64,000 bases of DNA from Eubacterium sp. (lineage in GTDB: Bacteria; Bacillota; Clostridia; Lachnospirales; Lachnospiraceae). The stretch lies in the NCBI GenBank assembly GCA_017619835.1, contig JAFZRN010000038.1, forward strand, positions 1 to 64,000, read 5' to 3'. This document shows, piece after piece, positions 27,481-36,250 of this stretch. The position numbers were made by a program, and so were the translations under genes. Position 1 is the first letter of the stretch. Each line of letters begins with the position of its first letter. The notes under the pieces are model-generated. The model saw nothing but the letters and a program-made list of their open reading frames with translations. It was not told the DNA's origin and did not search any database.

Positions 27481-28407
27481 TTAGTTAAGCCTCTTTATCA
27501 ATTGTTCAAAATACTCCGGAAGCTCTGACTTAAACTCAAGATACTCTCCTGTCACCGGATGAACAAACCCCAGAGTCCCCGCATGCAGAACCTGGCCATT
27601 TAAGGTATATGGGCACTTCTTCGGCCCATATACAGGGTCTCCCAAAAGCGGATGATTGATGCTGGCAAGATGAACTCTTATCTGATGAGTCCTTCCGGTT
27701 TCAAGTTTGCATCTTATATATGCAAAGTTACTTTTGAGATTCTCTACCAGATAAATATGAGTCACTGCTCTTCTGCCATCCGGATCGATTGCCATTTTCT
27801 TACGGTCATTCTTTGCTCTTGCGATGGGCTTATTGACAGTGACCTCTTCTTTATCAAAATGATTATATACAATACAGGAATAAATCCTGTTTATCGTATG
27901 TTTTTCAAACTGCTCTGCAAGTCCGTGATGAGCTCTGTCAGTCTTACATATAACAAGGAGTCCACTGGTATCCTTATCGATCCTGTGGACAATTCCCGGG
28001 CGCTCGACTCCGTTTATTGAAGAAAGTGAATCACCGCAGTGATACATCAGTGCATTAACAAGAGTACCGGAATAATTACCGGCTGCCGGATGCACTACCA
28101 TGCCCTGCGGTTTATCGATTACGATAAGGTCATCATCCTCATATACGATATTAAGAGGAATGTCCTCAGCGGTTATTTCAAGCTTTTCAGGCTCGGGGAC
28201 GATTATCTTTACCTCGTCACCTGCTTTCAGCTTATATGAGGCTTTCAGAGGCCTCTCAGAGCCATCAGCGACAAGCGTAACCTTCCCCTCGTCACAAAGC
28301 TTCTGTATATAAGAACGCGACATTTCAGAAAGCTCGTCAGAAAGAAATCTGTCGAGCCTTACGTTTGCGAAGTCATTTTCAATTTTATATTCATAAAATG
28401 TATCCAT
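27481..28407 (-). CDS. RluD-like 23S rRNA pseudouridine synthase
   Basis: Isomerises uridines in large-subunit rRNA. The 308-residue protein has an N-terminal S4 RNA-binding domain (RLDRFLSDELSEMSRSYIQKL) and the RluA-type catalytic motif HRIDKDTSGLLV with the catalytic Asp, then RTHQIRVHLA. lspA lies directly upstream, an arrangement common in Firmicutes (lspA-rluD/ylyB). No normal ribosome binding site is seen: the bases before ATG 28407 are the arm of the palindrome at 28411-28435, including an AUG-UAA pair. Confidence 0.92.
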   Translation of the reverse strand: MDTFYEYKIENDFANVRLDRFLSDELSEMSRSYIQKLCDEGKVTLVADGSERPLKASYKLKAGDEVKIIVPEPEKLEITAEDIPLNIVYEDDDLIVIDKPQGMVVHPAAGNYSGTLVNALMYHCGDSLSSINGVERPGIVHRIDKDTSGLLVICKTDRAHHGLAEQFEKHTINRIYSCIVYNHFDKEEVTVNKPIARAKNDRKKMAIDPDGRRAVTHIYLVENLKSNFAYIRCKLETGRTHQIRVHLASINHPLLGDPVYGPKKCPYTLNGQVLHAGTLGFVHPVTGEYLEFKSELPEYFEQLIKRLN

Positions 28408-28410
28408 AGT

Positions 28411-28435
28411 TTACATAAAAGGGGTCTGACCCCTT
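28411..28435. repeat. Family B palindrome, lspA-rluD gap
   Basis: Core GGGGTC-T-GACCCC at 28421-28433, extended to 8-bp arms by AA/TT. The left flank TTTACATAAAA is shared with the copies at 57450 and, inverted, at 46491. It ends three bases before the rluD-like start codon. Confidence 0.85.
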
Positions 28436-28462
28436 ATCGGTTTTTTTACATTTTTATCGTTT

Positions 28463-28972
28463 TTATGATTCCTTGGGTTCGGTGTGGAGGATGATGTCGA
28501 TATCCTCAGACTTATATTTGAAGATAAAAAGGAACATCAGGATGATCACGCTGACCGTGACGCAGATATCCGCAAAATTGAAAACCGGGAAATTGATGAC
28601 CTTAACGTAAATGAAATCAACAACATACTGCAGCCTCACACGGTCTATCAGGTTTCCGATGGCGCCGCCCATGATGAACATTATCAGATACCTGATCACG
28701 TTATATCTTTCATAGAAAATTATGTTGTGATACATAAATAAAAGAAGAATGCATATTACGCAAGTGACGATAAGCAGCAGGGTCGTCTTGCCGGTGAGCA
28801 GGCTCCAGGCCATGCCCTTATTCCTGATATGGGTGATCACCAGATAATCGCCGATAAACTGCCTTTCCTCGCCCAGCTCGAAATTCTGCACGATATAAAG
28901 TTTTGTAAGCTGATCGATAGCGACCAGAAGAATTGTTGCAAATATCAGGGATACATATCTCAGAAGCTTCAT
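28463..28972 (-). CDS. lspA: Lipoprotein signal peptidase (signal peptidase II)
   Basis: Membrane aspartyl protease that removes signal peptides of diacylglyceryl-modified prolipoproteins. The 169-residue protein has four transmembrane helices and the catalytic pair Asp110 (GNLIDRVR) and Asp135 (FNFADICVT). The N-terminal AIDQLTKLYIV and the HIRNKGMAWSL loop fit the family, although the usual NxGAAF is GMAWS. It follows aroB without spacing: aroB stops at 28973, the base before the lspA start. Needed for the lipoproteins found at 8992 and 21947. Confidence 0.93.
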   Translation of the reverse strand: MKLLRYVSLIFATILLVAIDQLTKLYIVQNFELGEERQFIGDYLVITHIRNKGMAWSLLTGKTTLLLIVTCVICILLLFMYHNIIFYERYNVIRYLIMFIMGGAIGNLIDRVRLQYVVDFIYVKVINFPVFNFADICVTVSVIILMFLFIFKYKSEDIDIILHTEPKES

Positions 28973-30082
28973 TTAATTATTCTTTCCTATCCAACCAAAA
29001 TATTCCTTAAGTGCAGCGCGCATATCATCATCAGTAACATCCTTTGAAATGACTGCGTTACCGATACCTTCCAGAAGTACGAACTTGATCTTATCCCCCA
29101 CAGCCTTTTTATCGCTGTGTGTATAGCTGATTATCTTATCGATATCATCATCGGTGATTCTGGGCTCGGGCAGATTGAAGTTCTTATCGATGAACTTAAC
29201 TATATCATCGCAGTCGCCGTCATAAAGAAGGCCCTTGTTACGCGAAATGATAGAAGCAAGGATGCAGCCGATGGAAACACATTCGCCGTGAAGCATCTTG
29301 AAATCCATATGCTTTTCCAGCGCATGTCCGAGAGTATGACCAAAGTTCAGCTTTTCACGCTCACCCTCAGTTTCATGCGGATCCTCTTCGACGACATTTT
29401 TCTTGATCATATTGCAGGTATAAACGATACGCCTGAAGCAGTCCGGACTATCAAGAGATATATTATCTTTAAGCCAGTAATAGAACTCCTTATCCTTTAT
29501 CAGGGCGGACTTCACAACCTCGCCCATACCGGACCAGAGCTGACGCTTATCCAAAGAATTCAGCGCAGAAAGGTTGATATAGACCCATTTAGGCATATGA
29601 AATGCGCCGACCATATTTTTATACTGGTCAAAGTCAACGCCTGTCTTTCCGCCTATACTCGAATCAACATCAGCAAGCAGCGTGGTAGGAACCTGAATAA
29701 AATCAATTCCTCTTAAGTATGTGGCAGCCGCATAGCCGCACATATCTCCCGTCACTCCTCCGCCGAGAGCAAGAAGCAGATCCTTTCGGTCGAAATGCTC
29801 CTCAATTAGCTTTACATAGAGCCCCTTAACCGTATCAAGATTCTTACTTGCTTCGCCTTCATCAAATACATACTGAACGGTCTTACTGAAATAATCGGCT
29901 GAAAGCCCGGTAAGCTCATCAATATAAAGCCCTGCCACCTTGGAATCAGCCACAATGCAAAGCTTTCTCTTACCGCCCGAATTATAGGCACGGAAGAAAT
30001 TAATTATATTGTTAAACGAATCCGAGTATTCAATATTATATATATGTTCGCCGTAATAATAGATTGGAAGTTTATGGTTCAT
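28973..30082 (-). CDS. aroB: 3-dehydroquinate synthase
   Basis: NAD-dependent second step of the shikimate pathway, converting DAHP to 3-dehydroquinate. The 369-residue protein has the NAD-binding LALGGGVTGDMCGYAAATYLRG, the active-site region PTTLLADVDSSIGGKTGVD, and zinc ligands in E-VVK, the NFGHTLGHALE histidines and the later HGE. No other aro gene is adjacent. It abuts lspA, and is separated from divIVA by an unusual repeat-filled gap. Confidence 0.95.
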   Translation of the reverse strand: MNHKLPIYYYGEHIYNIEYSDSFNNIINFFRAYNSGGKRKLCIVADSKVAGLYIDELTGLSADYFSKTVQYVFDEGEASKNLDTVKGLYVKLIEEHFDRKDLLLALGGGVTGDMCGYAAATYLRGIDFIQVPTTLLADVDSSIGGKTGVDFDQYKNMVGAFHMPKWVYINLSALNSLDKRQLWSGMGEVVKSALIKDKEFYYWLKDNISLDSPDCFRRIVYTCNMIKKNVVEEDPHETEGEREKLNFGHTLGHALEKHMDFKMLHGECVSIGCILASIISRNKGLLYDGDCDDIVKFIDKNFNLPEPRITDDDIDKIISYTHSDKKAVGDKIKFVLLEGIGNAVISKDVTDDDMRAALKEYFGWIGKNN

Positions 30083-30100
30083 TATTCTACCTCACAATGT

Positions 30101-30178
30101 CACATATATCCCTGGGATGTTTTGTCACATATAATAAAAATAGGACAAGGGGACTTGCCCCTTGTCCCACATATATCC
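30101..30178. repeat. Composite palindromic element flanked by 11-base direct repeats
   Basis: Between divIVA and aroB, GGACAAGGGG (30143-30152) and CCCCTTGTCC (30158-30167) form a 10-bp hairpin with loop ACTTG. The direct repeat CACATATATCC stands at 30101-30111 and 30168-30178, bracketing the unit. The inner TTTTGTCACATA resembles a family A arm. This looks like an inserted element with a target duplication. Confidence 0.65.
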
Positions 30179-30184
30179 GGTTTA

Positions 30185-30874
30185 TCAGAATAGATCATCG
30201 AGTCCGCCACCACCAAGTGAGGAACCGTATATATTTGCTGCCGAACTATGGGATGATTTAAGAGAAATCTTTCCACCACCGCTAGAGCCGGAGCCGCTGT
30301 TATTGTTAGCCGGTTCTCTGGGCGTGGGATCCGGAATGCTGGCAGCACCTCCGAACAAGATATCATCATCACTACTACTGCTGGATGTCGGCTGAGGCTT
30401 CGGATTTCTTGCAGCAAAATCTTCTGCTTCTCTGTCAAAATCGATATTATCAAGATAGTCCGAATGTTCTCTTAAAAGCCTCTGGAACTTAGCCTTATAT
30501 TCTGCAAACTGTCTTCTAAGATCGCTGATATCGGTTTCAAGACGGTCCTTTTCACGTTTAGCTTCCCTGATGATCTCATCAGCACGTGAGTTAGCTTCCA
30601 TCTCGATCGTTTTAGCGGTCTTGACGGCATTTGAAACAGATTCCTGGGAATTTTTCTCGGCTCTCAGAAGAGTCTTATTAAGGTCCTCTTCCTTAACCTT
30701 ATAATGCTGTACTGTATCAGTTAAAGTTATAACCCTCTCCTTGAGTTCTGCATTTGACTTATAAAGCTCGCCGTAGCTTCTCGACACTTCATCGAAAAAC
30801 GACTGGACGTCCTTTTTGTCAAAACCAAGGCCATTCTTAAACCTTTTCTGTTGTATATCTACAGGTGTAAGCAT
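30185..30874 (-). CDS. divIVA: DivIVA-domain cell division / polarity protein
   Basis: Coiled-coil protein that binds negatively curved membrane at poles and septa and recruits division or growth proteins. The 229-residue product begins with the conserved membrane-binding LTPVDIQQKRF and KKDVQSFFDEVSRSYGEL. A long coiled coil runs to about residue 150, followed by a low-complexity tail rich in Ser, Gly and Pro. It sits next to sepF and the yggS-like gene, the usual Firmicute ylm-type order. Confidence 0.9.
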   Translation of the reverse strand: MLTPVDIQQKRFKNGLGFDKKDVQSFFDEVSRSYGELYKSNAELKERVITLTDTVQHYKVKEEDLNKTLLRAEKNSQESVSNAVKTAKTIEMEANSRADEIIREAKREKDRLETDISDLRRQFAEYKAKFQRLLREHSDYLDNIDFDREAEDFAARNPKPQPTSSSSSDDDILFGGAASIPDPTPREPANNNSGSGSSGGGKISLKSSHSSAANIYGSSLGGGGLDDLF

Positions 30875-30898
30875 ACCTACTCCATCCCCCTTAAAATG

Positions 30899-31489
30899 TT
30901 AGCTTAAATTCGGAGATATCCCGGTACTGCTTAAGATCTCATCTCTGAGATCACCGGAAACTTCGATGCTGCTGGGAACTGCAATAAAGATATTAGCGGA
31001 TATAGCTTTAAGCTCGCCGCCGATACCATAGCATGCTCCACCTATAAAATCTATTATTCTCTGAGCAGGCTCAAGCTGAAGGCCTTCCATATTGATGACA
31101 ATAGCTCTTCCTCTCTTAAGGAAATCTGTAACTGTCTGAGCATCATCAAACTCCTGAGGCTTTATAACATAGACCTCATTTGAAGCTGCTGCTCTGGGAG
31201 CTCTGGGCTTAGCGCCGCCATCAAAAGAAACAAGCTTATCAGTAGCCGTGGATGTAGCCATCTGAGGTCTTCTTGCTTCACGCTGAGGAGGTGCATAAGT
31301 CGGCTTTGGAGCCGGTTTTGCAGGACGAGGAGCAGGCTTTACAGGTGCAGGCTTTTTCTTCCTGAACACTGGTTCCTCATACTCTTCCTCTTCTTCATCC
31401 TCGAAGACATAATCGTCATCATCTTCGTACTCATCATCATCGTCAATAAGTCTGAAATGATCTAAAAAGCTTTTTCTACCACTCGCCAT
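30899..31489 (-). CDS. sepF: Cell division protein SepF
   Basis: Anchors and bundles FtsZ filaments at the septum. In 196 residues the N-terminal membrane-binding helix (MASGRKSFLDHFRL) is followed by an acidic run, a Pro/Lys/Ala-rich linker (residues 40-85) and the SepF core: VIKPQEFDDAQTVTDFLKRG, VINMEGL and RIIDFIGGACYGIGGEL. A TTG 18 bases upstream gives a longer product, but the family start fits ATG 31489. Flanked by divIVA and the yggS-like gene. Confidence 0.93.
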   Translation of the reverse strand: MASGRKSFLDHFRLIDDDDEYEDDDDYVFEDEEEEEYEEPVFRKKKPAPVKPAPRPAKPAPKPTYAPPQREARRPQMATSTATDKLVSFDGGAKPRAPRAAASNEVYVIKPQEFDDAQTVTDFLKRGRAIVINMEGLQLEPAQRIIDFIGGACYGIGGELKAISANIFIAVPSSIEVSGDLRDEILSSTGISPNLS

Positions 31490-31509
31490 AATTAATAGAT
31501 TCTCCAATC

Positions 31510-32211
31510 TTAAACATTATAATTTCTTTCGCCGAATATGGCCGTTCCGACTCTAACCATTGTAGCACCCTCTTCGACTGCTACGATATAGTCGTTAGTC
31601 ATACCCATCGAAAGAACATTCATATCAACATTATCTATGTTTTCCGATATTATGTCAAGTAGTAATTGTTTCATCCCCCTAAAGATTTGGCGGTTTTCCT
31701 CGGGATTATCGACAAATGGGGCTATAGTCATCAGCCCATTTATGTGAACATGTGGAAATGATTCGGCCACCTCTTTAATAAACGGAAGCGCCGTTTCCTT
31801 GGTTATACCGAATTTTGAATCCTCTTCTGCATAGTTTACCTCGACTAAAACTTCGGCAACCGTGTCATTTTTCACAGCCTCTTTCTCAAGAGCTTCGGCA
31901 AGCTTGATCGAATCCAGTGAATGGATCAGCACTGCCCTGTTTATCACATATTTAACTTTATTAGTCTGCAGATGCCCTATCTGATGGAAATGCACCGGCG
32001 CCGATACATTATCATATTTATCTCTCAGCTCCTGGGGACGATTCTCGCCAAATTCCATGACTCCGGCCGCCCTTAGTTCCTCGATACATTCGAGAGGCTT
32101 TGTCTTGCTGACAGCAATCAGCGTGATATCCTCCGGATTCCTCCCGGCAGCCCTCGCCGCCTTATCAATATTCTCCCTTACCTTGTTATAATTCTCAACT
32201 AACTCACTCAT
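31510..32211 (-). CDS. PLP homeostasis protein, YggS/YlmE family
   Basis: Single-domain alanine-racemase-like barrel that binds pyridoxal phosphate and buffers vitamin B6 and amino-acid pools. The 233-residue protein has the PLP lysine (K36) in LIAVSKTKP, FGENRPQEL, HFHQIGHLQTNKVKYV, and the phosphate-binding end MGMTNDYIVAVEEGATMVRVGTAIFG. It precedes sepF by 20 bases as in many Gram-positives. The family B palindrome at 32237-32263 lies in the gap upstream of its start. Confidence 0.92.
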   Translation of the reverse strand: MSELVENYNKVRENIDKAARAAGRNPEDITLIAVSKTKPLECIEELRAAGVMEFGENRPQELRDKYDNVSAPVHFHQIGHLQTNKVKYVINRAVLIHSLDSIKLAEALEKEAVKNDTVAEVLVEVNYAEEDSKFGITKETALPFIKEVAESFPHVHINGLMTIAPFVDNPEENRQIFRGMKQLLLDIISENIDNVDMNVLSMGMTNDYIVAVEEGATMVRVGTAIFGERNYNV

Positions 32212-32236
32212 TTTATAACTTCCTTCTAATTAAATT

Positions 32237-32263
32237 GTGACAAATTTGTGACGGGGGTCAGAC
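32237..32263. repeat. Family B palindrome with long arms
   Basis: TGTGACGGGGGTC-A-GACCCCCGTCACA is a perfect 13-bp hairpin with a single unpaired base. Outside it TGTGACAAATT and AATTTTCACA form an imperfect outer arm, so the element combines family A-like and family B-like halves. The right flank CACAGAATTTTCACAT recurs at 57475-57490. Confidence 0.9.
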
Positions 32264-32286
32264 CCCCGTCACAGAATTTTCACATA

Positions 32287-33690
32287 TTAGTATAGTGTCT
32301 GGTTCTCGTAAACCTGCGTTGCGTCGAGCACGATGTTGTCGAACTCTTTTAAGTTGCCGTCGTCGTTGATGATCGTAAATTCATCCTGGGATTTTACAAT
32401 CTCGATCTCGGTGAAATCCGCGATGCCGGCATTTGCGAGATATACGCCGTCCAGCTTATCTCTTGCAAGAGAAAGGACGGGTTTATTTCTGGTCTCAGTA
32501 TAGAAGATCATGTCAGTATCGTTAAATGCGTCCTTATCGACGTAGTAATAATCCTCGTCTGTCTTATATACGATAAGCTCCACCTCACGTTCCTTGGCAT
32601 CAGTGCTGGTGGATTTATCATCGAACCTTAAGACCCTGATACTCTTAACATTTGATTCCTCGTCTTCGTTGATATAACCCTTCGGGATCTTATAAACTTC
32701 CTTTTCGAGGATCGCCGTATTCGGAACCTTAAGACCCTCGAATTTATTCAGGATTATCTCCACATTCAGGAATCTCTCACCGATATAGTCGATCATATAT
32801 TTATTAAGAGGTATTGCGAGAAATGTCACCTCACCTCTTGGTATCAGACTGAAGGATGCCCTTATCTCGTTAGGTGAATTATTAACCGTAAATCTGATCT
32901 TATTCTCTTCCTGAAGAATCTTGGCCTGCTCATTTGTGATCTGACAAACAATATGCCAGTTCTCATCTGCAGTCATCTTATATGCAGTCGAGCCTGCATC
33001 CAGGATATCTCCGGTCTTAAGAGAAGTCTTCTTATAATTCGATTCATTGAAATCTTCAATCGAAAGAGTCTCCGGAGTCTTCTTCTCATAGCCGTCTGTG
33101 TAGTAGCTTACTACTCCGCTCTCGTTAGCCTTGATACTCTGGACAGTTGAGCTTACTGCGGCTCCTCCTGCCTGTATCTGCTGCATCATGACCTGTGAAG
33201 AAAGATCCATTACCTTACTCTCGATCTCGGACCTGAAGTTATAGATATTGTAGAACTTCTCATCGGAATATTGAGATTTATAATTATCGATGGCATTTCT
33301 GATGTTGATGTAGTCAGCTCTCGTAAAGAGCGCATTTCCTTCATCACTCTCACCTGCGGCCTTTATCGAATTGATGACATTTCCGGTCTCATCAACCGTG
33401 CAGACAGGTGAATTCTTCTTTACCTTGTCCCCGTCTCTTACAAAATAGATAAGATATCCGGATTTTGCCGTAACGACCTCATTTTCCTTACGAAGAGCGA
33501 TGGCCGTGCAGTTGATGTTGTTGTTGATGTTACTCGAGCCAACCTTGTAAGTCGTTATCGGCTCCTTCGAGACCGACTTGATGATGCTCGCAACAACATA
33601 AACGAGGATAATGCCGAATATGATGAAGGCGGAGTTAACGCGCGCCGCCCTGCTAAGCCTTATTACGTTGGAATTCTTCTTCTTTTTCAT
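32287..33690 (-). CDS. HlyD-like membrane fusion protein
   Basis: A 467-residue protein with one N-terminal transmembrane helix (residues ~18-40) and a large outer part. The barrel-sandwich segment AIALRKENEVVTAKSGYLIYFVRDGDKVKKNSPVCTVDE resembles the lipoyl-like domain of HlyD-family adaptors, followed by a helical hairpin and beta domains. No transporter genes are adjacent. Such genes next to yggS-sepF recur in Clostridia, suggesting an envelope or division role, which is inference. Its stop is one base inside the dacF-like start region (shared base 33690). Confidence 0.75.
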   Translation of the reverse strand: MKKKKNSNVIRLSRAARVNSAFIIFGIILVYVVASIIKSVSKEPITTYKVGSSNINNNINCTAIALRKENEVVTAKSGYLIYFVRDGDKVKKNSPVCTVDETGNVINSIKAAGESDEGNALFTRADYINIRNAIDNYKSQYSDEKFYNIYNFRSEIESKVMDLSSQVMMQQIQAGGAAVSSTVQSIKANESGVVSYYTDGYEKKTPETLSIEDFNESNYKKTSLKTGDILDAGSTAYKMTADENWHIVCQITNEQAKILQEENKIRFTVNNSPNEIRASFSLIPRGEVTFLAIPLNKYMIDYIGERFLNVEIILNKFEGLKVPNTAILEKEVYKIPKGYINEDEESNVKSIRVLRFDDKSTSTDAKEREVELIVYKTDEDYYYVDKDAFNDTDMIFYTETRNKPVLSLARDKLDGVYLANAGIADFTEIEIVKSQDEFTIINDDGNLKEFDNIVLDATQVYENQTLY

Positions 33691-34682
33691 TACTTCCTCG
33701 TCAGGTTGAACATGATGCCGATCTTGTCATACAGGCTGTCCTGGGATGCGCCGTCGGCCACAAAAAGTGAATATGACTTCTTATTTATCTCAACATTCAT
33801 AGTAAGGATATTTCCGGCAAGGTCCGTCGTACCGGTCTTCCACTCGTGGATCTCGATATTTGACGGCAGCTTGTAATTACCTGCCAAGAACTGATTAGTA
33901 GGGGAAATGTCATCTTCCCACACTACTCCGTCGGCATCCTTAAATGTATACGTGAATGTATCGTAAGAATCTATCTCCTGAAGTATCTTATATTTCTTAG
34001 CCTCATTTATAATAAGATACATATCATAAGCCGTTATATAATGATTATCCTCATGAAGTCCGTGAGTGTTCACAAAATGACTGTTAGTCGCCCCGATCTC
34101 ACGGGCCTTCTGATTCATCCTGTCAACGAAAACAGCCGTATCGCCGCAGATATATTCAGCAAGAATCTCGCAATAATCATTATAGGAACGCATCATGACT
34201 CCGTAAAGAAGATTTCTTACGGAAATGGTATAGCCACGCTTCAGCATACTGAGAAGCGCTCCTCTTTCACTGATGTAAGTATCATGAGAAAGAGTTACTT
34301 CATCATCAAGGCTTATCTCTCCGTTATTAAGAGCATCACATACGACGATACCCGTCATAAGCTTCGTCGTACTCGCGGGATAGATACGTCTTAATGCATT
34401 ATATGAAACTATGTTCTCGCGGTTCTCATTATCTATAAGAAGCGCCGCATAGCAGGTATCCTTAAACTGATCGGCGTTAACGTTATCATTTGTCGGCGCC
34501 GCATAACGTGACTGGAAGCCTGTAAGTGAAGGACCCGGATAAGTGCTGTCCCAAATATTCAGTTCGTTTATCGTATCCTCCGTATATGCATCGTCAAAAT
34601 GCGTATTCTTATTGACGATGAAATATATACATCCTGCTGCAAGCAGCATAAGGAGGATATAATATATTACCGCTTTACCCAT
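33690..34682 (-). CDS. D-alanyl-D-alanine carboxypeptidase (S11 family)
   Basis: Low-molecular-weight penicillin-binding protein that trims the terminal D-Ala from peptidoglycan stem peptides. The 330-residue protein has an N-terminal membrane anchor (residues 4-22) and the three active-site motifs: SxxK in YPASTTKLMTG, SxN in MRSYNDYCE, and KTG in EWKTGTTDLAG. GAGGT five bases before ATG 34682 is preferred to a TTG 36 bases further upstream. It follows the shape operon and overlaps the HlyD-like gene by one base. Confidence 0.9.
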   Translation of the reverse strand: MGKAVIYYILLMLLAAGCIYFIVNKNTHFDDAYTEDTINELNIWDSTYPGPSLTGFQSRYAAPTNDNVNADQFKDTCYAALLIDNENRENIVSYNALRRIYPASTTKLMTGIVVCDALNNGEISLDDEVTLSHDTYISERGALLSMLKRGYTISVRNLLYGVMMRSYNDYCEILAEYICGDTAVFVDRMNQKAREIGATNSHFVNTHGLHEDNHYITAYDMYLIINEAKKYKILQEIDSYDTFTYTFKDADGVVWEDDISPTNQFLAGNYKLPSNIEIHEWKTGTTDLAGNILTMNVEINKKSYSLFVADGASQDSLYDKIGIMFNLTRK

Positions 34683-34724
34683 CTCTACCTCTATTTTGCA
34701 ACTCTTCCACGTCCCCAAGTTGCA

Positions 34725-35123
34725 TTATTGTTTATACAGATCTCTCCAGTCCAGATCACCGTGCTCAAGAGCTTTGATAAGAAGCTCTGCAGTAGCAAGG
34801 TTGGAAGCCAGCGGGATATTGTAGGTATCACACAATGTAGAGATACTGTGAAAATCATTATTGTGCGGCTGGCTCAGGATATTCTCCCTAAGGAAGATAA
34901 CCATATCCATCTGATTACTCTCGATCTGAGTCGCAATCTGCTCGACTCCTCCGAGATGACCTGCAAGAAACTTATGCACAGTAAGACCCGAAGCCTCCTC
35001 AACAAGACGCCCCGTTGTCTCTGTAGAATAAAGTTCGTGTTTTTGTAAGATCCCCCTGTAAGCGATACAGAAATTCTGCATCAGCTTTTTCTTTGGATTG
35101 TGCGCAATAAGTACAATGTTCAT
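34725..35123 (-). CDS. Methylglyoxal synthase-like protein with altered catalytic site
   Basis: Methylglyoxal synthase turns dihydroxyacetone phosphate into methylglyoxal and phosphate. This 132-residue protein has the family fold and length: MNIVLIAHNPKKK, the Thr-rich phosphate site YSTETTGRLV, GHLGGVEQIATQI, QPHNNDF and IPLASNLATAE. In E. coli the catalytic base Asp71 is in GGDQQ; here that position is Val (GGVEQ). The His98/Asp101 pair is kept in PHNND. GAAGG before ATG 35123 sets the start. It follows rodA by two bases, the usual Clostridia neighbour of mgsA. Enzyme activity is uncertain. Confidence 0.8.
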   Translation of the reverse strand: MNIVLIAHNPKKKLMQNFCIAYRGILQKHELYSTETTGRLVEEASGLTVHKFLAGHLGGVEQIATQIESNQMDMVIFLRENILSQPHNNDFHSISTLCDTYNIPLASNLATAELLIKALEHGDLDWRDLYKQ

Positions 35124-35125
35124 AA

Positions 35126-36238
35126 CTAATACCTTCTTCGTTGTAAACTTATATTCATAACAAGTCCGATTCCTATCGACGAACTGAGCAGCGAGCTCAG
35201 ACCATAACTGATGAACGGAAGCGGAATACCTGTATTCGGGAGCAGCATCGTAGCAACTCCTATATTGATAAATGACTGATAGCCGATAAGACACGCAGTC
35301 CCCATGGCGATCAGCATGCCAACATCATCTCTTGCCCTTCTTCCGGCCCTTATACATTGTAACACTATCAGAAGGATTATTCCAATTATAATTACACTTC
35401 CGAAGAAGCCAAATGATTCGCCCACGGCAGAGAATATAAAGTCTGTCTGCTGCTCGGAAACGAAGTTGGTCTCGCTGGTCTTATTGGCGTCCTTTTCTCT
35501 TAATAATCCCTTACCCGTAAGCTGTCCGGAACCGATGGCCATGACCGAATTCTCCTGCTGCATCGTCTCATCATCATATTCAGAAGGATAGATAAATGAA
35601 AGGATTCGCGTTACCTGATGCTCATAAAGAAGCTTCTGGTCCGGCTTCTGTATATACCAGATAAATACCGAGAAAAGCGGGATTATGATAAGCAGTACCG
35701 TGATGATGAATTTATAGCTGAGTCCCGCAAGGTATATCATCGTCACAAGGACAAGCGTGATACATATGAGTGTGGAAAGATCCGGCTCGATAAAGATAAG
35801 TACCGCAGGTATCGCATAGAATATAGCATAACCCATGATTCCCCTGAAGGTATTAACCTTTTTATCTTCCATAAGATCACTTAAGTATACAGCCATGAAG
35901 ATTATCATAAGCACCTTGGTAAGCTCGGAAGGCTGGAATCTGATCTTCGCGATAACGAACCATCTTCTGGCATTATTTACTGATTTACCTGCTATCGCAA
36001 CGGCTATAAGCAAGACCGTACTGACAAGATAAAACGGTGCATAGAACTTTGCGATAAAGTGATAATCAATAAGCGAAAGTACCACCATTATCACAACAGC
36101 CATCCCGACACCGATTGCCTGTCTTAAAGTATATTCGTCATCTACCTTATCGATAACAAATACACCCAGTACCATCAATGCGATAACCAGGAAAAGAAGT
36201 ATGAAGTTGTAATATTTGATATTATACTTCTTAAACAT
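35126..36238 (-). CDS. rodA: RodA/FtsW-type peptidoglycan glycosyltransferase
   Basis: SEDS-family membrane polymerase that extends glycan strands with its partner PBP2 during elongation. The 370-residue protein has about ten transmembrane helices, and shows ARRWFVIAKIRFQPSELTKV, FIEPDLSTLICI, and the C-terminal LLPNTGIPLPFISYG signature. It is directly downstream of the PBP2 gene with 12 bases between them, as expected for a working pair. Confidence 0.93.
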   Translation of the reverse strand: MFKKYNIKYYNFILLFLVIALMVLGVFVIDKVDDEYTLRQAIGVGMAVVIMVVLSLIDYHFIAKFYAPFYLVSTVLLIAVAIAGKSVNNARRWFVIAKIRFQPSELTKVLMIIFMAVYLSDLMEDKKVNTFRGIMGYAIFYAIPAVLIFIEPDLSTLICITLVLVTMIYLAGLSYKFIITVLLIIIPLFSVFIWYIQKPDQKLLYEHQVTRILSFIYPSEYDDETMQQENSVMAIGSGQLTGKGLLREKDANKTSETNFVSEQQTDFIFSAVGESFGFFGSVIIIGIILLIVLQCIRAGRRARDDVGMLIAMGTACLIGYQSFINIGVATMLLPNTGIPLPFISYGLSSLLSSSIGIGLVMNISLQRRRY

Positions 36239-36250
36239 TTAATCTTTCCT

